DNA of 64,000 nucleotides from Izhakiella australiensis (GTDB taxonomy: Bacteria > Pseudomonadota > Gammaproteobacteria > Enterobacterales > Enterobacteriaceae), in the NCBI RefSeq assembly GCF_002006995.1, contig NZ_MRUL01000011.1, positions 83,421 to 147,420 on the forward strand, in the 5' to 3' direction. The first letter of the stretch is position 1. Each line of letters opens with the position of its first letter. A program made the position numbers and the translations under genes. The notes under the pieces were generated by a model that did no database searches, had not been told where the DNA came from, and saw only the letters and a program-made list of their open reading frames with translations. Positions 58,246 through 64,000 of the stretch are shown piece after piece.

Positions 58246-59373
58246 GTGAAAATTTTGGTTGATGAAAATATGCCTTACGCCCGTGAACTGTTTAGTCGCA
58301 GCGGCGAGGTGACAGCAGTTCCCGGACGTTCAATCCCCGAGGACGCGCTTCAGCATGCCGACGGGCTGATGGTGCGCTCGGTAACGAAAGTTAATCAGGC
58401 ACTGCTGGCGGGTACGCCGGTGAAGTTTGTCGGCACCGCAACGGCCGGAACCGATCATATTGATGAATCGGCACTGGCGCAGCTGGGCGTGGCGTTTTCC
58501 GCCGCGCCGGGCTGTAACGCCATCGCGGTGGTTGAATACGTGTTTTCCGCGCTGTTACTGCTGGCCGAACGCGACGGCTTTGCACTAACCGATCGCACCG
58601 TTGGCATTGTGGGCGTTGGCAACGTCGGTGCGCGCTTGCAGCAGCGTCTGCAAGCATTGGGGATCCGCACTTTGCTTTGCGATCCGCCACGGGCAGACCG
58701 CGGTGACAGTGAAAGCTTTCAGGATCTTGATAGCCTGATTGGCGCTGCTGACATTCTGACTTTCCATACGCCGCTCTATAAAGAGGGGCCTTACCGTAGC
58801 TGGCATCTGATGGATGAAGCGCGTCTGCAGGCGCTGAAGCCCGGCGCTATTCTGATTAACGCCTGCCGCGGGCCGGTGGTGGATAATGCGGCGCTGCTGC
58901 GGGTATTGCAACAGCGCCGCGATCTCAGCGTCGTGCTTGACGTCTGGGAGCCGGAGCCGGCGTTATCGGTAGCGCTGCTGGCGCGCGTGGATATTGCGAC
59001 CGCGCATATTGCGGGCTATACCCTTGAAGGCAAAGCGCGTGGTACCACCCAAGTCTATGAGGCCTGGAGCGCATATCTTGGCAAACCGGATCCGGTGGCG
59101 CTGGATTCGCTGCTGCCGGTTGCTGATTTCTCGACTATTGAGCTGCACGGCCCTCTCGAACAGTCAACGCTGAAACGTTTGGTCCATCTGGTGTATGATG
59201 TGCGCCGCGATGACGCGCCGCTACGCAAAGTGGCCGCTATCCCCGGCGAGTTTGACCGCTTGCGCAAGAACTATCAGGAGCGCCGCGAGTGGTCGTCATT
59301 GCACGTAACGTGCGATAATGAACATATTGCTTCGCAGCTCAGAGCCTTAGGCTTCAGCGCGGCTGCGCGCTAA
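58246..59373 (+). CDS. pdxB: Erythronate-4-phosphate dehydrogenase PdxB
   Basis: 375-residue NAD-dependent 2-hydroxyacid dehydrogenase of pyridoxal phosphate synthesis. NAD loop [17 protein letters not shown], catalytic arginine in [10 protein letters not shown], glutamate in VWEPEP and histidine in [14 protein letters not shown], plus the C-terminal dimerisation domain PdxB needs ([20 protein letters not shown]). It starts with GTG at 58246, as in E. coli. A terminator follows. Confidence 0.97.
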   Translation: MKILVDENMPYARELFSRSGEVTAVPGRSIPEDALQHADGLMVRSVTKVNQALLAGTPVKFVGTATAGTDHIDESALAQLGVAFSAAPGCNAIAVVEYVFSALLLLAERDGFALTDRTVGIVGVGNVGARLQQRLQALGIRTLLCDPPRADRGDSESFQDLDSLIGAADILTFHTPLYKEGPYRSWHLMDEARLQALKPGAILINACRGPVVDNAALLRVLQQRRDLSVVLDVWEPEPALSVALLARVDIATAHIAGYTLEGKARGTTQVYEAWSAYLGKPDPVALDSLLPVADFSTIELHGPLEQSTLKRLVHLVYDVRRDDAPLRKVAAIPGEFDRLRKNYQERREWSSLHVTCDNEHIASQLRALGFSAAAR

Positions 59374-59411
59374 ATTATACCGGCCGGGTGCCGGGAAAAG
59401 TCTGAATCCAG

Positions 59412-59440
59412 GGCGGTGAATATCACCGCCTTCTGTTTTT
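59412..59440 (+). terminator. Terminator after pdxB
   Basis: GGCGGTG, AATAT loop, CACCGCC, then TTCTGTTTTT. Confidence 0.88.
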
Positions 59441-59464
59441 AAGTTACTGTCTGGAGTTATTACC

Positions 59465-60475
59465 ATGTCTGACGGCTGGAATATCGCGCTGTTGGGCGCC
59501 ACGGGCGCCGTAGGAAGAGCGTTAATTGAGCAACTTGCTGAACGTCAATTTCCAGTAGGTGAACTCTGGCTGCTGGCCAGCGAGCGCAGCGCCGGTGAAA
59601 CGATACGTTTTGACGGGCGTACGCTGCGGGTCAGCGATGTGCAAGGATTTGACTGGTCGCAAGCACAGCTGGCCTTTTTTGTCGCCGGCAGCGAAGCCTC
59701 GGCGCGCTATGCCGAAGAGGCAGCCGAGGCTGGCTGTCTGGTCATCGACAGTAGCGGGCTGTTTGCCCTTGAACCCGACGTGCCGTTGGTGGTGCCGGAT
59801 GTCAACCCGCAGGCGCTGGCTGATTACCGCAATCGTAACATCATCAGCGTGGCCGACAGTCTGACCTGCCAGCTGCTCAGCGCAATAAAGCCGCTGATCG
59901 ATGAGGCCGGGCTGGGACGCCTGCAGGTGACCAGCCTGCTTGCCGCTTCGGCGCATGGCAAAGCGGCGCTGGATTCGCTGGCCGGGGAGAGTGCCCGCTT
60001 GCTGAATGGCGTGCCAGCAGAGGCGCATTTTTTTGGCCGCCAGCTGGCCTTTAATATGCTGCCGCTGGCGCCGGATGCGGAAGGCAGCGTGCGCTATGAG
60101 CGCATTATCGTTGAGCAGGTGCGCAAAGTATTACAGGACGAAGGCCTGCCGATCGCGACCAGCACCGTGCAGGCGCCGGTGTTTTATGGTAACGCGCAGA
60201 TTGTTCATCTGGAAAGCCTGCGCCCGCTGTCCGCTGCGGAAGCGCGCGAGCTTTTGCTGCGCAGCGAAGAGATCGGGCTGTCGGAAGAGTCTGATTATCC
60301 TACCCAGGTAACAGATGCTTCAGGCAATGCACAGCTAAGTATTGGTAATCTACGCAACGATTACGGTATGCCGGAACTGTTGCAGATGTGGACGGTGGCG
60401 GACAACGTTGTGTTCGGGGGCGCGCTGATGGCGGTAAAAACAGCTGAGAAGCTGGTTCAGGAGTATCTGTATTGA
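59465..60475 (+). CDS. usg: USG-1 protein (aspartate-semialdehyde-dehydrogenase-like)
   Basis: 336 residues, homologous to aspartate-semialdehyde dehydrogenase: [20 protein letters not shown] (NADP loop) and [20 protein letters not shown]. The catalytic cysteine motif (NC-S/T) is replaced by [12 protein letters not shown], where the usual Cys position is Ser; a cysteine three residues later is not in the canonical place. Probably not a true dehydrogenase. Role unknown. Its stop overlaps the truA start. Confidence 0.93.
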   Translation: MSDGWNIALLGATGAVGRALIEQLAERQFPVGELWLLASERSAGETIRFDGRTLRVSDVQGFDWSQAQLAFFVAGSEASARYAEEAAEAGCLVIDSSGLFALEPDVPLVVPDVNPQALADYRNRNIISVADSLTCQLLSAIKPLIDEAGLGRLQVTSLLAASAHGKAALDSLAGESARLLNGVPAEAHFFGRQLAFNMLPLAPDAEGSVRYERIIVEQVRKVLQDEGLPIATSTVQAPVFYGNAQIVHLESLRPLSAAEARELLLRSEEIGLSEESDYPTQVTDASGNAQLSIGNLRNDYGMPELLQMWTVADNVVFGGALMAVKTAEKLVQEYLY

Positions 60476-61296
60476 TAGCTGAAGTGCGGGAAACCGCAGC
60501 GCCGACAGGCTATAAAATCGCGCTGGGAGTGGAATACGATGGCAGCCATTATTATGGCTGGCAGCGTCAGCAGGAAGTGGCCAGCGTACAGGCCTGCCTT
60601 GAGCAGGCGCTATCAAAAGTGGCTAATCATCCGGTCACGGTGTTTTGTGCCGGGCGTACCGATGCCGGCGTGCATGGCACCGGGCAGGTAGTACACTTTG
60701 AAACGCAGTCGCAGCGGGCTGATGGCGCATGGACGTTAGGGGTGAATGCAAATTTGCCGCAGGATATCGCCGTGCGCTGGATGAAGCCGGTGGACCCGAA
60801 TTTTCATGCCCGCTTCAGCGCTACCGCACGTCGTTACCGCTACATTATTTATAATCACAGGCTGCGCCCGGCGGTGCTGGGGCGTGGTGTAACGCATTTC
60901 TATCATCCTCTGGATGCAGAAAAAATGCACCGTGCGGCACAATGCCTGCTGGGAGAAAATGATTTCACTTCTTTCCGCGCGGTTCAGTGCCAGTCACGCA
61001 CACCCTGGCGTAATCTGATGTTCATCAATGTCCGCCGCTACGGCAGCTACGTGGTGGTGGATATTAAAGCCAATGCCTTTGTGCATCATATGGTGCGCAA
61101 TATTGTTGGCAGCTTGCTGGAAATTGGCTGTGGTAATCAGCATGAAGGCTGGATGGCAGAGCTGCTGGCGGCAAAAGATCGCACGCTGGCGGCGGCGACA
61201 GCGTCAGCCGCAGGGCTTTATCTTGTCGCGGTTGATTATCCTCAGCAGTTTGCATTACCACACTCCCCAATGGGGCCGCTGTTCCTCGAAGATTAA
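60472..61296 (+). CDS. truA: tRNA pseudouridine(38-40) synthase TruA
   Basis: 274 residues. Makes pseudouridine at positions 38-40 of the tRNA anticodon stem-loop. Catalytic Asp in [18 protein letters not shown] (about residue 64); also [20 protein letters not shown] and [14 protein letters not shown]. The start is a TTG at 60472 overlapping the usg stop, with AGGAG eight bases upstream. A GTG at 60484 is the alternative. Confidence 0.96.
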   Translation: MIAEVRETAAPTGYKIALGVEYDGSHYYGWQRQQEVASVQACLEQALSKVANHPVTVFCAGRTDAGVHGTGQVVHFETQSQRADGAWTLGVNANLPQDIAVRWMKPVDPNFHARFSATARRYRYIIYNHRLRPAVLGRGVTHFYHPLDAEKMHRAAQCLLGENDFTSFRAVQCQSRTPWRNLMFINVRRYGSYVVVDIKANAFVHHMVRNIVGSLLEIGCGNQHEGWMAELLAAKDRTLAAATASAAGLYLVAVDYPQQFALPHSPMGPLFLED

Positions 61297-61322
61297 CGCC
61301 AGAGGGTAAGAAGGATGTTCGC

Positions 61323-61988
61323 ATGGAACTGATTCATCAGTTGATAGATTTTATATTGCACATCGATGTCCATTTACAGGCCATGGTGGCGCAGTATGGC
61401 ATCTGGATTTACGCCATTTTGTTTCTGATCCTGTTTTGTGAGACCGGGTTGGTCGTGACGCCATTTTTGCCGGGAGACTCACTATTGTTTGTCGCCGGCG
61501 CACTGGCAGCAGTGCCAAATAGTACGCTGGACGTCCATCTGATGGTGTTTTTACTGTGCGTTGCTGCTATCATTGGCGATGCGGTCAATTACACCATTGG
61601 CCGCCTGTTTGGTGAGCGGCTGTTCAGTAATCCCGACTCAAAAATCTTTCGCCGCAGCTATCTGGATAAAACTCATCAGTTTTATGAACGCCACGGTGGT
61701 AAAACCATCATCCTGGCTCGCTTTGTGCCGATCGTCCGGACCTTTGCGCCATTTGTCGCCGGAATGGGTAAAATGACCTACCGCCACTTTGCGCTGTATA
61801 ACGTCACCGGCGGCATTCTGTGGGTGGTGCTGTTTTCTTATGCCGGTTATTTCTTTGGCAACCTGCCGGGCGTTCAGGAAAATATTCACTATCTGATTGT
61901 CGCGATTATCCTGATATCGGTACTGCCGGGTGTTATTGAAATCTGGCGTCATCGACGCGCAGCGAACCGCCAACAGAAGGCGCGGTAA
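61323..61988 (+). CDS. dedA: DedA family membrane protein
   Basis: 221-residue DedA/SNARE-associated membrane protein. Motifs [37 protein letters not shown], and [17 protein letters not shown], with the conserved Arg residues linked to proton-coupled lipid flipping in this family. Follows truA by 26 nt and is probably co-transcribed. A strong hairpin follows. Confidence 0.95.
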   Translation: MELIHQLIDFILHIDVHLQAMVAQYGIWIYAILFLILFCETGLVVTPFLPGDSLLFVAGALAAVPNSTLDVHLMVFLLCVAAIIGDAVNYTIGRLFGERLFSNPDSKIFRRSYLDKTHQFYERHGGKTIILARFVPIVRTFAPFVAGMGKMTYRHFALYNVTGGILWVVLFSYAGYFFGNLPGVQENIHYLIVAIILISVLPGVIEIWRHRRAANRQQKAR

Positions 61989-62019
61989 AAGACCGCTAAA
62001 TCTTCATATCTGAGCTGAT

Positions 62020-62055
62020 TGCCATCGCCCCATTATATGGGGCGATGGCATTTCA
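62020..62055 (+). terminator. Hairpin terminator after dedA
   Basis: TGCCATCGCCCCA, TTATA loop, TGGGGCGATGGCA, then TTTCATT. 13-bp perfect stem. Confidence 0.75.
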
Positions 62056-62352
62056 TTACTCATGAACTAAGTGTATTGCTGAGATGGAACTTTATTAATT
62101 TATACTCATGCAGGAATCATCTTATGTGAGAAATATTGATTTAATGATCATTTAAATAGCCTGATTATTATTAATGCAATAAATATTATGCTGATTGCTA
62201 TTTTAATTTTTATTTAAAATAATATTTTTAAAAACAATAAATTAGCTATTATTTAAGCGTAGTTCCCACACTTTTACTATCAGTTTTATAAAACGGACTA
62301 TAATCCAGTTGCTATTGGTAAATAGGGCTAATTAATTAATCGAGGGAATAAA
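62056..62352. other. AT-rich gap upstream of the 343-residue membrane protein
   Basis: About 300 bp, visibly AT-rich (long A/T runs such as AATAATATTTTTAAAAAC), with no gene. It contrasts sharply with the GC-rich neighbours and could be a nucleoid-protein (H-NS-type) target or transferred DNA. Confidence 0.6.
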
Positions 62353-63384
62353 ATGGAACTTACTTCTGATATGGCATTAACAAGACGAATTTCCTGGGGC
62401 AGCATTATTGCTGGTATTTTTACCGTTATGGCGGTGTCATTGTTGTTATCATTACTCGGTACCAGTTTAGGTATGGCGATGATATCACCAAAGTCGGATG
62501 ATATTGTTAACGGTGCTGATACCACGGCATTAATCTGGACGCTGGTCTCATTACTTATCAGTCTGGCCTGCGGGGCTTTTATTACCGGTCGGCTTGCCGG
62601 CGTAGACGGAATAATTCACGGTTTCCTCGTCTGGTCCACTTCACTTATTATTGCTGCCGTTCTTGGCTTTGCCGCTATTGGCGGAATTATCAGTATGGCT
62701 GGCAGCGCCATTGGTTCTGTCGCTTCCTTTAGCGGGAATGTTGCCAGCTCAGCTGCTCAGGCGGGTGGTAAAGGCCTTTCCTCACTGACTGACAATGTTT
62801 TTAATCAGCTGAGTATTAACACCGATGTTGATGAGATGAATACAGACCAAAAGATAACTAATGCGCTGAAGAAAAGCCATATTGAGACCCTGCAACCAGA
62901 TTATCTCAAATCTCAGCTTCAGGCCGCTAAAGACGATACCGCCGGGGCAATAAAAGAGATTGCGGTATCTCCGGAGCAAAGCGATACAATTATTGCGCAA
63001 CTATTGGAAAATTTAAAACAACGTAGTCAGAAAATCGCCACTTCAATTGACAAGAAACAGGTCACGGAGGCATTAACCGCCAATGACCTGATGGATTCGC
63101 AACAGGCACGGCAGGCCGCAGATAACTTTATTGCAGCCAGAGATAAAACGATTAATCAGGTTACGCAGCGTCTTGATAAATTAGAGCAGGATATCCGTGC
63201 TGCGAAAGCGAATTATGCCGAAATGAAACAGCAGGCAAAAGAAAAAGCGGATGCAGCAGTTAAAGCGATGGCTCGCATTGCTTTCTGGTCATTCGTTGGA
63301 TTGCTGATTGGCGCTATTATAAGCAGCGTCTGTGGATTCTGGGGCGTGAATACCCACCCCCATTACAAAAAATTGCGGGCCTGA
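62353..63384 (+). CDS. Unrecognised membrane protein with long helical middle
   Basis: 343 residues. Three hydrophobic segments near the N terminus (about 14-42, 58-80, 88-118), a central polar helical region of about 190 residues rich in Lys, Gln, Asp and Ala (likely coiled coil, e.g. QVTQRLDKLEQDIRAAKANY), and one more helix near the end (about 310-332). Both ends probably face the same side. GAGGGA lies 7 nt before the ATG. No family is recognised with confidence. Base composition is lower in GC than the core genes. It lies next to an IS element and may be a transferred gene. Confidence 0.75.
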   Translation: MELTSDMALTRRISWGSIIAGIFTVMAVSLLLSLLGTSLGMAMISPKSDDIVNGADTTALIWTLVSLLISLACGAFITGRLAGVDGIIHGFLVWSTSLIIAAVLGFAAIGGIISMAGSAIGSVASFSGNVASSAAQAGGKGLSSLTDNVFNQLSINTDVDEMNTDQKITNALKKSHIETLQPDYLKSQLQAAKDDTAGAIKEIAVSPEQSDTIIAQLLENLKQRSQKIATSIDKKQVTEALTANDLMDSQQARQAADNFIAARDKTINQVTQRLDKLEQDIRAAKANYAEMKQQAKEKADAAVKAMARIAFWSFVGLLIGAIISSVCGFWGVNTHPHYKKLRA

Positions 63385-63890
63385 GCGAAGCAATACTCAT
63401 AGTGCCAGATAGATAAAGTTAATGTTTATGGTTATACGGCGATAAAACCGTATCAATAAGCCTGACAAGATGTGCGGGTAAGCCATTGCCCGCAGACTGA
63501 ACAACGGCTGGTAGCGCGTATATCTGTTGGTCTGCGCCTTATTCAGCCAGAAACCTTCCTTCTAACGGGTAAAATAGCTCAAACTGACTGCTGAGCTATT
63601 CTACCTGCCTCACTATCTCCCACGACCAGGTTTCAAACTGTCTTAGTCTCACTGATTCAGCCTGCAAAATGACAGCAGTCACCTATACGCAGGCCGCCGC
63701 AGCGGTAACAAAACCGGGTGATTTATGGTGTAATGGCAGCTAAATATTAGTAAAAAAATCAAGGTAACTTACCGATTTATATAGCGTTGATAGCGTTATC
63801 GTGTTCTGCATTCATCTTACCCTCTGGCGTTGCACCCTCAGATACATTCACAGGGATTTCCCCAGATAGGGGCTATTAGACGTCAACTAC
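63385..63890. other. Region between the membrane protein and the IS element, no gene seen
   Basis: About 500 bp with no convincing reading frame. It holds two hairpins: ATACGG/CCGTAT at 63434-63453 and AATAGCTCA/TGAGCTATT at 63573-63600. They may be 3'-end or decayed mobile-element sequences. Confidence 0.5.
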
Positions 63891-64000
63891 TCAGGCCGGT
63901 ACGCGTCAACTATTCTGGCCGCCTTTCAGTTACTTCTTAACTGACTGCTGGGTTACTGCTTTCGACGTTTTCTTTCTGTAGCTTTCTCCTGTTACCTCGA
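63870..64000 (-). mobile_element. End of an IS21-family-type insertion sequence (cut by window edge)
   Basis: Two direct repeats with CGTCAACTACTC and CGTCAACTATTC, each followed within three bases by GGCCG, resemble the multiple terminal repeats of IS21 elements (minus strand GAATAGTTGACG). They are followed inward by the 3' end of an istB-like frame. The rest lies past base 64000, so completeness and the exact outer end cannot be judged. Confidence 0.6.
63930..64000 (-). CDS. istB: IstB-like transposition helper ATPase, C-terminal end (partial)
   Basis: The last 22 residues of a frame entering from beyond the window, ending EVTGESYRKKTSKAVTQQ... then TAA at 63930. The GESYR motif close to the end is typical of IstB/IS21 ATP-binding proteins. 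Only this tail is visible, so identity rests on a short match plus the terminal repeats. Confidence 0.5.
   Translation of the reverse strand, partial: EVTGESYRKKTSKAVTQQSVKK

Overview
This window reads as the chromosome of an enterobacterium. Nearly every gene has a recognisable Escherichia coli counterpart in the same neighbourhood order (cysK-cysZ-zipA-ligA-ypeB; lysV/valUXY-gltX; nupC/mntH; glk-alaC-ypdK; mlaA/fadL-yfcZ-fadIJ-sixA-smrB-prmB-aroC-mepA-yfcA-epmC-yfcL; mnmC/fabB-yfcJ-flk-pdxB-usg-truA-dedA). An ipdC indolepyruvate decarboxylase beside glk, separate ccmH and ccmI genes, and the moderately high GC point to the Erwiniaceae (Pantoea, Mixta or Erwinia). The species cannot be fixed from sequence reading alone.

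Layout. 1-7.1 kb: cysteine synthesis and sulfate uptake (cysK fragment, cysZ), cell division (zipA), DNA ligase (ligA), a yfeH/yfeR transporter-regulator pair and a FlxA-like protein behind a sigma-28-type promoter. 7.1-8.2 kb: about 1.1 kb with no believable gene, built from GC-rich repeats and hairpins and lying next to a tRNA array. 8.2-12.6 kb: one tRNA-Lys and three tRNA-Val, gltX, yfeC, a formate/nitrite-type channel and two tRNA-Ala. 12.6-24.2 kb: nupC, mntH with an MntR-like operator, ypeC, an aldo-keto reductase, ipdC, glk, alaC, the 23-residue ypdK, a Usp protein and two small lipoproteins. 24.4-28.5 kb: accessory metabolism (an SMP-30 lactonase, tRNA-Arg, and a LysR-controlled SDR-SDR-tautomerase operon). 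28.7-35.7 kb: the complete ccmABCDEFGHI cytochrome c maturation operon. 35.7-50.4 kb: lipid transport and fatty-acid degradation (mlaA, fadL, fadIJ), then sixA, smrB and the prmB-aroC-mepA-yfcA-epmC-yfcL run, then mnmC. 50.5-62 kb: fabB with FadR and FabR sites, yfcJ behind a structured leader, a MocR/rhodanese pair, flk, an EamA/AraC pair, and pdxB-usg-truA-dedA. 62-64 kb: an AT-rich island with an unrecognised membrane protein, ending at the edge of an IS21-type insertion sequence.

Genes that act together. FadR-type operators sit in front of fadL, fadI and fabB, so fatty-acid import, beta-oxidation and unsaturated fatty-acid synthesis appear to share one regulator; fabB also carries a FabR palindrome. 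The ccm genes overlap almost end to end and form one membrane assembly line. Several regulator/target pairs are divergent with visible palindromes (yfeR/yfeH, LysR/SDR operon, MocR/rhodanese, AraC/EamA).

Most interesting unexplained features: the 7.1-8.2 kb repeat block, the leader before yfcJ with mutually exclusive pairings, a hairpin that covers the ypeC ribosome binding site, a strong palindrome between the aldo-keto reductase and ipdC, a candidate minus-strand small RNA near 23.4 kb, and the AT-rich 62-64 kb end.
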